From Bradyrhizobium sp. in8p8 (lineage in GTDB: Bacteria; Pseudomonadota; Alphaproteobacteria; Rhizobiales; Xanthobacteraceae), in assembly GCF_000426845.1 (NCBI RefSeq), contig NZ_AUGD01000011.1, positions 186,001-250,000 on the forward strand: a DNA stretch of 64,000 nucleotides. The letters are read 5' to 3'. The position numbers and the translations under genes were made by a program. Positions 25,240 to 33,805 of the stretch are shown here, piece by piece. Position 1 is the stretch's first letter; each line of letters begins with the position of its first letter. The notes below the pieces were generated by a model. It was not told where the DNA came from and made no database searches. It worked only from the letters and a program-made list of their open reading frames with translations.

Positions 25240-26901
25240 ATGAGCATCGAAGAACTTCCCCCGCGCGAATCCATGGAATTCGACGTCGTCATCGTCGGCG
25301 CCGGCCCCTCGGGTCTGTCGGCCGCGATCCGGCTGAAGCAGCTCAATGCCGATCTCAACGTCGTCGTGGTGGAGAAGGGCTCCGAGGTCGGCGCGCACAT
25401 TCTCTCGGGCGCCGTCATCGATCCGGCCGGGCTCGACAAGCTGATCCCGGACTGGCGCGAGGATTCGGACTGTCCGCTCAAGACTCAGGTGAAGGACGAC
25501 CGCTTCTACTGGATGACGGCAGGCGGTGCGATCAAGCTGCCGAACTTCATGATGCCGCCGCTGATGAACAATCATCACTGCTACATCGGCTCGCTCGGCA
25601 ATGTCTGCCGCTGGCTGGCGCGCAGGGCCGAGGCGCTGGGGGTTGAGATCTATCCCGGCTTTGCCGCCGCCGAGGTGCTCTATGACGAGGAGGGCAAAGT
25701 CAAGGGCATCGCCACCGGCGACATGGGCGTCGGTCGCGACGGCAAGCCGAAGGACTCCTTCACCCGCGGCATGGAATTGCTCGGCAAGTATACGCTGTTC
25801 GCCGAAGGCGCCCGCGGAAGCCTGACCAAGCAGCTCATCAACAAGTTTGCGCTCGATGCCAAGAGCGAGCCGCCGAAGTTCGGCATCGGCCTCAAGGAGG
25901 TCTGGCAGATCGATCCCGCCAAGCACCAGAAGGGAATGATCCAGCATTCCTTCGGCTGGCCGCTCGACATGAAGACGGGCGGCGGCTCGTTCCTCTATCA
26001 CTACGACGACAATCTCGTCGCCGTCGGCTTCGTCGTGCATCTCAACTACGACGATCCCTATCTGTCGCCGTTCGACGAGTTTCAGCGCTTCAAGACCCAT
26101 CCCTCGATCCGCGGCACCTTCGAAGGCGCCAAGCGGCTCGCTTACGGCGCCCGCGCGATCACCGAGGGCGGCTATCAGTCGGTGCCGAAGCTCAGCTTCC
26201 CCGGCGGTGCGCTGATCGGCTGCGCGGCCGGCTTCGTCAATGTGCCGCGCATCAAGGGTGTGCACAATGCAATGGGCACCGGCATGCTCGCCGCGGAACA
26301 CGTCGCCGGTGCGCTCGCGGCCGAGCGCGCCAACGACGAAATCGTCGAGTACGAGAATGCGTGGCGTTCGTCCTCCGTGGGCAAGGATCTGTTCCTGGTC
26401 CGCAACGTCAAGCCGCTGTGGTCGAAGTTCGGCACCGTGCTCGGCGTCGCGCTCGGCGGCTTCGACATGTGGTGCAACACGCTGTTCGGCGCTTCGCTGT
26501 TCGGCACGCAGTCCCATCTCAAGCATGATCGCGCCACGCTCGATCCGGCCAAGCAGCACGCGCCCAAGAACTACCCGAAGCCCGACGGCAAGATCACTTT
26601 CGACAAGCTGTCCTCGGTGTTCCTGTCCAACACCAATCACGAGGAGGACCAGCCGGTCCATCTGAAGGTCGCCGACATGAACCTCCAGAAGACCTCGGAG
26701 CACGACGTCTACGCCGGGCCCTCGAACCGCTATTGCCCGGCCGGCGTCTATGAGTGGATCGAGGAAGGGTCCGGCCCGCGCTTCCAGATCAACGCCCAGA
26801 ATTGCGTCCACTGCAAAACCTGCGACGTGAAGGATCCCAACGGCAACATTACCTGGGTTCCCCCGGAGGGCGGCGGGGGTCCGAATTACGAGGCGATGTA
26901 A
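25240..26901 (+). CDS. Electron transfer flavoprotein-ubiquinone oxidoreductase
   Basis: Membrane-associated flavoprotein that passes electrons from ETF to ubiquinone, linking acyl-CoA and amino-acid dehydrogenases to respiration. 553 residues. The FAD-binding GAGPSG is at 20-25 in FDVVIVGAGPSGLSAAIRLK. The C-terminal 4Fe-4S domain has Cys499 (CPAGVYEW) and Cys522, 525 and 528 in NCVHCKTCDVKDPNGNITW. The hydrophobic ubiquinone-region segments are present. The start is firm: an in-frame TGA lies nine bases before ATG 25240. The gene stands alone; etfAB are not in the window. Confidence 0.97.
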   Translation: MSIEELPPRESMEFDVVIVGAGPSGLSAAIRLKQLNADLNVVVVEKGSEVGAHILSGAVIDPAGLDKLIPDWREDSDCPLKTQVKDDRFYWMTAGGAIKLPNFMMPPLMNNHHCYIGSLGNVCRWLARRAEALGVEIYPGFAAAEVLYDEEGKVKGIATGDMGVGRDGKPKDSFTRGMELLGKYTLFAEGARGSLTKQLINKFALDAKSEPPKFGIGLKEVWQIDPAKHQKGMIQHSFGWPLDMKTGGGSFLYHYDDNLVAVGFVVHLNYDDPYLSPFDEFQRFKTHPSIRGTFEGAKRLAYGARAITEGGYQSVPKLSFPGGALIGCAAGFVNVPRIKGVHNAMGTGMLAAEHVAGALAAERANDEIVEYENAWRSSSVGKDLFLVRNVKPLWSKFGTVLGVALGGFDMWCNTLFGASLFGTQSHLKHDRATLDPAKQHAPKNYPKPDGKITFDKLSSVFLSNTNHEEDQPVHLKVADMNLQKTSEHDVYAGPSNRYCPAGVYEWIEEGSGPRFQINAQNCVHCKTCDVKDPNGNITWVPPEGGGGPNYEAM

Positions 26902-27188
26902 GCCCAGGTGAACAAGGTGACCTGGCGCACGTTCGCGTGAGGACCCGGCTGCGGCTACCCGCCGCGGCCACGATAAGGCCACAGTAACGGCGTCTTGGGG
27001 CGCTCTTGGCGGATTCGCTTGGCCGATTTGGGTATGCGGCGGGAACGCCGGTCCGAATCCTTGCGGCGAAGCGCCAAAAGCGGCATTGTCGGCCTGACGG
27101 TTCCGGGTCCCAATGCTACCGGCCGCGTTTGCATGCGATACGGCCTTCTGTTGCAAATCCAGGCACTACCAACTCAAGGCGAGCCCTG

Positions 27189-28985
27189 ATGTTTTCAAAT
27201 CGTTTCAACCGCTGGACTGTTGCCGCCATCGCTCTCATGGGCACCGCGATCGCGACGCTCCCCGGCGCGGGCCTGGCGCAGACGCCGGATCATCCGGAGA
27301 ACACGGCGGCACAGTTTCCGACACGAAACGATCTGAAGTCGCTCACCGGCGCCGGCAGCTATCTCGCCGCCCGCCATGCCAGCGTCGAGCGCGATGCCGC
27401 CTCGGCCGCCGCATTCTACCGCTCGGCGCTGCGCACCGATCCGAAGAACAATGAATTGCTCGACCGTGCCTTCATCTCTTCGGTCGCCGACGGCGACATC
27501 GAGGAGGCGGTCAAGCTGGCCGAACGCATCCTCACCATCGACAGGACCAACCGCGTCGCGCGTCTCGTCGTCGGCGTGCATGATCTCAAGCTGAAGAAGT
27601 ACGCGGCCGCGCAGACCAACATCAACCAGTCGATCCGCGGCCCGATCACCGATCTTGTCGCCACGCTGCTGTCCGGCTGGGCCGCTTATGGTGCGGGCGA
27701 TGCCAAGGGTGGTGTCGCCACCATCGACAAGCTGGCAGGACCGGAATGGTATCCGCTGTTCAAGGACCTCCATGCCGGCATGATCCTGGAGCTCTCGGGC
27801 AAGGAGAAGGATGCCGGCACCCGGTTCGAGCGCGCCTACAAGCTCGACGACTCAATGCTGCGCGTGACCGAGGCCTATGCGCGCTGGCTATCGCGCCACA
27901 AGGAATCCGCCGCGGCCACCGCCGTCTATCAGGCCTTCGACAAGAAGCTCGCGCGCCATCCTTTGATCCAGGAAGGCCTGCGCGAGACCAAGGCCGGCAA
28001 GAAGATGCCGCCGCTGGTCGATTCCGCGCAGGCGGGCGCGGCCGAAGCGCTCTACGGGATCGGCGCCACGCTGACCCGCCGCGGCGGCGAGGATCTGGCG
28101 CTGGTTTATCTTCAGCTCTCGCTCTACCTGCAGCCAACCCACCCGCTGGCGCTGCTCTCGCTCGCCGATCTCTATGAATCGGTGAAGCGGCCGAAGATGG
28201 CGATCAAGGTCTATGAGCGCATGCCGGCGACCTCGCCGCTCAAGCGCAATGCACAGATCCAGCTCGCCATCGATCTCGATTCCGCCGACCGCACCGAAGA
28301 GGCGATCAAGATCCTCAAAGGTGTCACGTCGGAGGATCCCAAGGATCTCGAAGCCATCATGGCGCTCGGCAACATCGAGCGCGGCCGCAAGAGGTTCGGC
28401 GACTGCGGCGCGACCTATTCGCTGGGAATCGACGTGCTGCCGCCCGGCAACGACAAGGCCAACAGCGTCTGGTATTATTATCGCGGTATCTGCCAGGAGC
28501 GATCCAAGCAGTGGGCCAAGGCCGAAGCCGACATGAAAAAGGCGCTGGAGCTCCAGCCCGACCAACCCCACGTCCTCAACTATCTCGGCTATTCCTGGAT
28601 CGACCAGGGCATCAACCTCGACGAAGGCATGAAGATGATCAAGCGCGCCGTCGAGCAGCGTCCCGACGACGGCTACATCGTTGACTCTCTCGGCTGGGCT
28701 TATTACCGCATCGGCAACTACGAGGAAGCGGTGAAGAACCTCGAGCGCGCGATCGATCTCAAGCCCGAGGATCCCACCATCAACGACCATCTCGGCGATG
28801 CCTATTGGCGCGTCGGCCGCACCCTGGAAGCCAAGTTCCAGTGGTCGCATGCCCGCGATCTCAAGCCTGAGCCGGAAGAACTGCCGAAGATCGAGGCCAA
28901 GATCGCCAATGGTCTCCCCGACGACAATTCGAACTCTTCGGCCGCGCAGGCGGAGAAGAAGAAGGACGACGGCAAGGGCGGTTGA
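27189..28985 (+). CDS. Secreted/periplasmic tetratricopeptide repeat protein
   Basis: A 598-residue protein with a signal peptide (WTVAAIALMGTAIATLPGAGLAQ, cut probably after GLAQ; shown to mark residues 9-31). At least eight to ten TPR units follow. The clearest are at the C-terminus: WYYYRGICQERSKQWAKAEA, HVLNYLGYSWIDQGINLDEG, GYIVDSLGWAYYRIGNYEEA and DHLGDAYWRVGRTLEA. The end is charged and disordered-looking. This type of protein is common in Rhizobiales next to ispE and may be lipoprotein- or envelope-related; its partner is unknown. I use ATG 27189 because the signal peptide starts there, though the frame is open from 27006. Confidence 0.9.
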   Translation: MFSNRFNRWTVAAIALMGTAIATLPGAGLAQTPDHPENTAAQFPTRNDLKSLTGAGSYLAARHASVERDAASAAAFYRSALRTDPKNNELLDRAFISSVADGDIEEAVKLAERILTIDRTNRVARLVVGVHDLKLKKYAAAQTNINQSIRGPITDLVATLLSGWAAYGAGDAKGGVATIDKLAGPEWYPLFKDLHAGMILELSGKEKDAGTRFERAYKLDDSMLRVTEAYARWLSRHKESAAATAVYQAFDKKLARHPLIQEGLRETKAGKKMPPLVDSAQAGAAEALYGIGATLTRRGGEDLALVYLQLSLYLQPTHPLALLSLADLYESVKRPKMAIKVYERMPATSPLKRNAQIQLAIDLDSADRTEEAIKILKGVTSEDPKDLEAIMALGNIERGRKRFGDCGATYSLGIDVLPPGNDKANSVWYYYRGICQERSKQWAKAEADMKKALELQPDQPHVLNYLGYSWIDQGINLDEGMKMIKRAVEQRPDDGYIVDSLGWAYYRIGNYEEAVKNLERAIDLKPEDPTINDHLGDAYWRVGRTLEAKFQWSHARDLKPEPEELPKIEAKIANGLPDDNSNSSAAQAEKKKDDGKGG

Positions 28986-28989
28986 GCTG

Positions 28990-29058
28990 GCGCATGATCC
29001 GGACCGAAGGGCCGCGTTCGCGCAAAGTGCGTCGCGGTTGGCCGGCAAGATCATGCGC
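28990..29058. repeat. Dispersed inverted repeat, 'gcatgatcc' family, second copy
   Basis: Ten-base arms gcgcatgatc and gatcatgcgc enclose 49 bases containing 'cgcaaagtgcgtcgcggtt', similar to the centre of the copy at 12432-12476. It occupies the gap between the TPR gene and ispE. Confidence 0.75.
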
Positions 29059-29088
29059 GACAAATGAAGTAGGTGGGGGCTGTCGCCG

Positions 29089-29973
29089 ATGCCGGCGTTG
29101 ACTGAAGAGGGGCGCGCGAAGGTCAATCTCAGCCTTCGCGTCGTGGGCCGTCGCGCCGACGGCTATCATGATCTCGAAAGCGTGGTTGCTTTTGCCGACT
29201 GTGCCGACCGGCTCACCCTGGAGCCGGGCGGCGAGTTGAAGCTCAACACGACCGGGCCGCTGGCTGCGGCTTGCGGCGATACCGCCGACAATCTCGTGCT
29301 CAAGGCCGCCAGGCTTCTGGCCGAGGCCGTACCCAATCTGAAGCTGGGCGCCTTCACGCTCGACAAGGTGCTGCCCGTTGCCGCCGGGATCGGTGGCGGC
29401 TCGGCCGATGCTGCCGCGGCGCTGCGCCTCCTGGCCCGCCTCAACGATTTGTCGCTCGATGATCCCCGCGTTCAGAAGGTTGCGCTCGCGACCGGTGCGG
29501 ACGTGCCGGTTTGCCTTCTCTCGCGCGCCTGCGACATGACCGGCGTTGGCGAGCAGCTGTTGCCGCTCGCGCTGCCCAGCATGCCCTGCGTCATGGTCAA
29601 TCCGCGCGTGCCGGTTGCGACCAAGGACGTGTTTCAGGCCCTCGGCCTGCGCAACGGCGAACTCCTGGTCGGCGTCACCGACGTCATCCGCGCGCCGGCC
29701 TGGCCGGAGGGGGGCGCTTCGATTGCCGATTGGGTCGAAGTTCTCGAAACGGTCGCCAATGACCTGGAAGCGCCCGCCATGCGCATCGAGCCGGTGATCG
29801 GCGAGGTGCTGGAGGCTCTGCACGGCTCTGCCGGCGTCAAGCTCACCCGCATGTCCGGTTCCGGCGCAACGTGTTTTGCAATCTATGGCTCTTCGGCCGA
29901 CGCGCATGCCGCTGCGGAAAAGATCCGGCGCGATCACTCCGGCTGGTGGGTGCATGCGGGGACGTTGAGCTGA
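29089..29973 (+). CDS. ispE: 4-diphosphocytidyl-2-C-methyl-D-erythritol kinase
   Basis: GHMP kinase of the methylerythritol phosphate isoprenoid pathway; phosphorylates the 2-hydroxyl of CDP-methylerythritol with ATP. 294 residues, normal length. Substrate-binding AKVNLSLRVVGRRADGYHDL is near the N-terminus, the GHMP phosphate loop PVAAGIGGGSAD is at 96-107 and the C-terminal LTRMSGSGATCFAI is present. Start ATG 29089. It follows the TPR gene across a dispersed repeat. The polyprenyl synthetase at 34 kb uses the products of the same pathway. Confidence 0.96.
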   Translation: MPALTEEGRAKVNLSLRVVGRRADGYHDLESVVAFADCADRLTLEPGGELKLNTTGPLAAACGDTADNLVLKAARLLAEAVPNLKLGAFTLDKVLPVAAGIGGGSADAAAALRLLARLNDLSLDDPRVQKVALATGADVPVCLLSRACDMTGVGEQLLPLALPSMPCVMVNPRVPVATKDVFQALGLRNGELLVGVTDVIRAPAWPEGGASIADWVEVLETVANDLEAPAMRIEPVIGEVLEALHGSAGVKLTRMSGSGATCFAIYGSSADAHAAAEKIRRDHSGWWVHAGTLS

Positions 29974-29986
29974 ATTCTCTCTCTCC

Positions 29987-30064
29987 GTCATTGCGAGCGC
30001 AGCAAGGCAGCCCAGAAACTGTCCGGGCTGCCGGTCTGGATCGCTTCGCTGCTGTCGCAATGAT
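29987..30064. repeat. Dispersed inverted repeat, 'gtcattgcgagcgcagcgaagc' family, diverged copy
   Basis: Left arm gtcattgcgagcgcagcaag; right arm ends tcgcttcgctgctgtcgcaa. Several mismatches compared with the perfect copy at 33547-33624. It sits between the convergent ispE and hydrolase genes. Confidence 0.75.
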
Positions 30065-30084
30065 GTGGCTGGAGCTGAGCTAGT

Positions 30085-30963
30085 CTAGCCCGCGCTGCTC
30101 TCATCGAGCTTGAGGAAGTCCCGGATCTCGCCCAACACCTCGTGCGGCTTGTCATGCTGCAGCCAATGCCCGGCCCCGGCGATGGTCTCGATGCGCGCAT
30201 CTTGGAAATAGCGCTCCAGGCCTGTCCCCTTCGCGCCCGCCAGAAAACTCTCGCCGGCATTGAGCAGCAGCGTCGGGCAGGCGATGCGTGACCAGAGCTC
30301 GATGTGATCGTCCGGCCAAAGCCGGTGCGGCGCGGAGGCGCGCTGGTACGGATCGAACTTCCAGCTGTAGGTGCCGTCCTCGTTCTGCCGCGTGCCGTGG
30401 GCTGCGAGATGCAGGGCAAGGTCACGGGACAGCCGTTTGTTGTGAAGCATCATCTGTGCGGCGGCGTCCTCGATCGTCGAGTAGCGGCGCGGGATGCGGT
30501 CATGCAGCTTGTCGAGCTGGGTTACCCATTTGCCAATGCGCTCATGCGCCGGCGGCTTCCGAGCGTCCGGCAGCATGGTCACGCCGTCGAGGACGACCAG
30601 CTTGGAGACCAGCTCGGGGAATGATCCTGACAAGATCAGGCTGACCATGCCGCCCATCGAATGACCGATGAGGGTGATTTGAGGTGCTGCGATATGACGG
30701 ACGAGCTGGGCGAGATCGTAGACATACTCTGTCAGCGCGTAGCTGCCGCCCCTAGTCCAGTCGGAATCGCCGTGGCCGCGCAGGTCGGGTGCGAGCACGT
30801 GGAAATTCGGCTGCAACGATCGGGCGATATGATCCCAGCTCCGGCAATGATCGCGCCCGCCATGGACCAGGATCAGAGGTGGCGCACTCTCGTTGCCCCA
30901 GTCGGCATAATGCAGCCGCAGGCCGTGCGATTCATAGAAGCGGCTTTGCGGGGCGCTAGCCAT
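30085..30963 (-). CDS. Alpha/beta hydrolase
   Basis: Serine hydrolase of 292 residues. It has the oxyanion-hole LVHGGRDHCRSWD near 33-45, PDLRGHGDSDW, the nucleophile elbow GHSMGG in ITLIGHSMGGMVSLIL, a late acid and the C-terminal catalytic His in AGAGHWLQHDKP. Substrate is unknown; sequence style fits haloalkane/epoxide/lipid hydrolases. The start overlaps the upstream lysE-type gene by eight bases, so it is translationally coupled to that exporter and is the last gene of a minus-strand group that starts with an HxlR regulator. Confidence 0.88.
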   Translation of the reverse strand: MASAPQSRFYESHGLRLHYADWGNESAPPLILVHGGRDHCRSWDHIARSLQPNFHVLAPDLRGHGDSDWTRGGSYALTEYVYDLAQLVRHIAAPQITLIGHSMGGMVSLILSGSFPELVSKLVVLDGVTMLPDARKPPAHERIGKWVTQLDKLHDRIPRRYSTIEDAAAQMMLHNKRLSRDLALHLAAHGTRQNEDGTYSWKFDPYQRASAPHRLWPDDHIELWSRIACPTLLLNAGESFLAGAKGTGLERYFQDARIETIAGAGHWLQHDKPHEVLGEIRDFLKLDESSAG

Positions 30964-31588
30964 TGGCCGGCCGCCGCGCCAGTGCGAGCGAGAGGCCGAG
31001 GCCAGCGATGAAGACGCCGGAGCCTTGCGTGAGGCGCCGCATCAGATGCGGCCTTCCGATCAGCTGCGTACGTGTCGCGGAGGCCATCGCTACCACCACG
31101 ACGTCTGCGAGCGTGTTCAGCGTCACCGAGATCGTGCCAAGCATAATGAACTGCAGCGCCGGATTCGTTCCCGCGGGATCGAGAAATTGCGGAATGAAGG
31201 CGAGGAAGAACGCCGCGGTCTTCGGATTCAACGCCTCGACGAGCACGCCGTCGCGGAACGCGCGCTTGTCTCCGACGGGCTCGCCTTCGAACGACAGCCC
31301 ACGGCCGGCGCTGCGATACGTCCTGATGCCGAGCCAGACCAGATACAGCGCCCCGACGAATTTCACGGCGGCGAACAGTTCCGCGCTGGCCAGGATGATC
31401 GCGGAGATGCCAAGGCTGCCCGCCACCACATGAACCAGCCCGCCCAGAGCGGTGCCTGCGGTTGACGCGAAGCCGCTGGCGCGTCCCTCGGACAGGGTTC
31501 GTGCCGCGACGTAGAAGATGCCAGGACCGGGAACGGCGGCAATGAGACAGGCTGTGGCCAGGAACAGCCAGAAATTCGTTTCGATCAT
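30956..31588 (-). CDS. LysE-family exporter
   Basis: Inner-membrane amino-acid/metabolite exporter of 210 residues with about six hydrophobic helices. The LysE/RhtB signature AAVPGPGIFYVAARTLSEGR follows the first helix. Later segments NPKTAAFFLAFIPQFLDP and FVGALYLVWLGIRTYRSAG are typical of the family. Substrate cannot be told from sequence. It overlaps the alpha/beta hydrolase gene by eight bases and lies 44 bases after the ketoacyl synthase gene. Confidence 0.92.
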   Translation of the reverse strand: MIETNFWLFLATACLIAAVPGPGIFYVAARTLSEGRASGFASTAGTALGGLVHVVAGSLGISAIILASAELFAAVKFVGALYLVWLGIRTYRSAGRGLSFEGEPVGDKRAFRDGVLVEALNPKTAAFFLAFIPQFLDPAGTNPALQFIMLGTISVTLNTLADVVVVAMASATRTQLIGRPHLMRRLTQGSGVFIAGLGLSLALARRPANG

Positions 31589-31632
31589 CCTGTTTTCGTA
31601 GCGGAGCGAGCGGCGATTGCAAGGCCTCTCGC

Positions 31633-32895
31633 TTAGCCCATCCGGCGGAAGATCACGCTGGCGTTCACGCCGCCGAAGCCGAACCCGTTGGAGATGGCAT
31701 GCTCCATCGGCTTCGGCCGCGCCGTGCCGGCGACGATGTCGATACCGTCCGCGCCCGCGTCGGGGTTCTCGAGATTGAGCGTTGGCGGCGCGATCTGGTC
31801 GCGCAAAGCGAGAATGGTGAAGATCGCCTCCAGGCCTCCGGCGGCGCCGAGCAGATGGCCGGTGGCCGATTTGGTCGCGCTGACAGCGATGCTCCGAGTA
31901 CGTCCGAACAGCGCGCCGATCGCGCCAAGCTCGCTCTCGTCGCCGGCTTGAGTCGAGGTCGCATGTGCGTTCAGGTGCTGCACATCCGCGGGCGCAAGCT
32001 TCGCTTGTCGAAGCGCGATCTCCATGGCGCGGCGGGCGCCCTCGCCATCGGGCGGGCCCGAGGTCATGTGATAGGCATCCGCCGTCGTGCCGTAACCGAC
32101 GAGCTCGGCGACCGGTGTAGCACCACGCGCCAGCGCCTGCTCGAGCTCCTCGATCACCAGGATGCCGGCGCCTTCGCCCATCACAAAGCCGTCGCGGTCG
32201 CGATCGAACGGGCGCGAGGCGCGTTCGGGTTCGTCGTTAAAGCCGCTCGACAGCGCGCGGGCCGCGGCAAAGCCGCCGAGGCTGACGATGTCGATGCAGG
32301 CCTCGGCGCCGCCGCAGATCGCGACATCGGCTTCGCCGGCGCGGATCATGCGCGCGGCATCGCCGATCGCCTGCACGCCGGCGGCACAAGCGGTGACCGG
32401 CGTACCCAGCGCTCCCTTGTAGCCGTATTTGATCGAGACCTGGCCGGCGGCGAGATTGGCGAGGAACGAGGGGATCGTGAATGGCGAAAGCCGGCGCGCG
32501 CCGCGCTGTTCGGTGATGCGCACCGCTTCCGCGATCGCCGGGAACCCGCCGACGCCGGAGGCGATGATCGTCGCGGTCCGCTCCAGCGCCGCCGCGTCCA
32601 GCGGCGTCCATCCGGCCTGCGCGACCGCCTCTGCGGTGGCAAGCAGCGCGAACAGGATGAAGCGGTCCATCTTGCGCTGGTCTTTCGGCGCGGCCGCCTG
32701 TGCCGGGTCGAAGCCGCCCTTGGTGTCATCGGCCCTGTCTGGCACGAGCCCCGCGATGCGCGCGGGCAGTGCCTGCGCCCATTCGGGCAGCGGGCGCAGC
32801 CCGCTTTGGCCGGCGAGGAGCCGTCGCCAGGACAATTCGACACCGCAGCCGAGCGGCGACACAGCTCCCATTCCCGTCACGACGATACGACGCAT
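31633..32895 (-). CDS. Beta-ketoacyl-ACP synthase (FabF-like), standalone
   Basis: Condensing enzyme of 420 residues, the length of KAS II. The catalytic triad is visible: Cys170 in GTPVTACAAGVQAIG, His311 in HLNAHATST and His347 in SATKSATGHLLGAAG, plus the C-terminal NGFGFGGVNAS. No acyl carrier protein or other fab gene is adjacent, so it is probably an accessory synthase, not the housekeeping FabF. It starts one base after the HxlR regulator stop, which indicates one transcript and control by that regulator. Confidence 0.93.
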   Translation of the reverse strand: MRRIVVTGMGAVSPLGCGVELSWRRLLAGQSGLRPLPEWAQALPARIAGLVPDRADDTKGGFDPAQAAAPKDQRKMDRFILFALLATAEAVAQAGWTPLDAAALERTATIIASGVGGFPAIAEAVRITEQRGARRLSPFTIPSFLANLAAGQVSIKYGYKGALGTPVTACAAGVQAIGDAARMIRAGEADVAICGGAEACIDIVSLGGFAAARALSSGFNDEPERASRPFDRDRDGFVMGEGAGILVIEELEQALARGATPVAELVGYGTTADAYHMTSGPPDGEGARRAMEIALRQAKLAPADVQHLNAHATSTQAGDESELGAIGALFGRTRSIAVSATKSATGHLLGAAGGLEAIFTILALRDQIAPPTLNLENPDAGADGIDIVAGTARPKPMEHAISNGFGFGGVNASVIFRRMG

Positions 32896-32896
32896 C

Positions 32897-33412
32897 TCAG
32901 TCTCCAGCCGGCACGACGGCCGGGTTCATGGCCTTGAGCGAAGCGAGCCGCGCGCGCATCTTGCGGCTGGCCCGGGGGCCTGCGATGACGACTGCATTGG
33001 CGAGAGTGATCGGCTGCATGTCGCCGGCATTGACCACGACCGGATCGACCGGGCGAGCGTCACTCCGGTTCGCCAGCAGGATGGATTTGCCTTTAGGGGC
33101 GAGATGCTTGTTGCCCCAGGCCAGCAACGCCGCGATCACGGGAAAGAAGTCCCGCGCCTTGTCGGTCAGCACATATTCATAGCGCGGCGGTCGGTCCTGA
33201 TAGCGGCGGCGCGTGAACATGCCGCTCTCAGTGAGATGCGCAAGGCGCCGCGACAGGATGTTCGGCGCGATGCCGAGGCTTTGCGAGAACTCGTCGAATT
33301 TGGTAGCGCCCTGCATCGCATCGCGCAGGATCAGGATGCTCCACCATTTGCCGACCGTCTCCACGGCGCGGCCGACGGGACATTCCTGGATGGAGGGCGA
33401 TTTGGGCTGCAT
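32897..33412 (-). CDS. HxlR-family transcriptional regulator
   Basis: Winged-helix regulator of 171 residues. The HxlR domain covers about 10-100: CPVGRAVETVGKWWSILILR, FDEFSQSLGIAPNILSRRLA and YEYVLTDKARDFFPVIAAL. An additional 60-residue basic C-terminal part has no motif I recognise. Members often sense electrophiles or redox state through a cysteine; here Cys11 (in QECPVG) is at the classic position, so redox sensing is possible. It heads the four-gene minus-strand group with the ketoacyl synthase one base downstream. The promoter should lie just right of 33412. Confidence 0.9.
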   Translation of the reverse strand: MQPKSPSIQECPVGRAVETVGKWWSILILRDAMQGATKFDEFSQSLGIAPNILSRRLAHLTESGMFTRRRYQDRPPRYEYVLTDKARDFFPVIAALLAWGNKHLAPKGKSILLANRSDARPVDPVVVNAGDMQPITLANAVVIAGPRASRKMRARLASLKAMNPAVVPAGD

Positions 33413-33805
33413 GAACGGAGGTTAGGGAAGTTACTTTCAAAATGCAAGTGACTAGACGGGTGACGCTGGAGGTCGACAGGGCGCAAGACGCACAGGTTGG
33501 GCTGCGATTCGAGACGCGGGCTGCAAATGATGGCCGCGCGTAGGCCGTCATTGCGAGCGCAGCGAAGCAATCCAGCCTGTTGCCGCGGCGGGATTCTGGA
33601 TGGCTTCGCTGCGCTCGCAATGACTGGGCGGGAGCAGCGGCATCAGCCCGACACCGTCACCTGAGATGCCGGAGCGCAGCGAAGGCCTTGAAGGCGACGG
33701 CCATGCTGCAGCTCGCGGCTCCCAGCGACGCAACGCATCGCGCTGCTCCCGCCTCGGGATGACCGAGTCGGCAACGGTGCGAAATCAGGACGTCAGCCCG
33801 GTCGG
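33413..33805. other. Intergenic region with dispersed repeat
   Basis: 393 bases without a supported gene. It contains the best preserved copy of the 'gtcattgcgagcgcagcgaagc' repeat (33547-33624). A second stretch at about 33660-33770 repeats 'gagcgcagcgaagg' and 'cgggatgac', possibly an older, decayed unit. Confidence 0.6.
33547..33624. repeat. Dispersed inverted repeat, 'gtcattgcgagcgcagcgaagc' family, perfect arms
   Basis: The 22-base arms at 33547-33568 and 33603-33624 are exact inverted copies. The 34-base centre contains 'aatccag' and 'ttctgga'. This is the common intergenic palindrome of Bradyrhizobium-type genomes; related copies are at 29987-30064 and 44609-44665. Confidence 0.85.
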
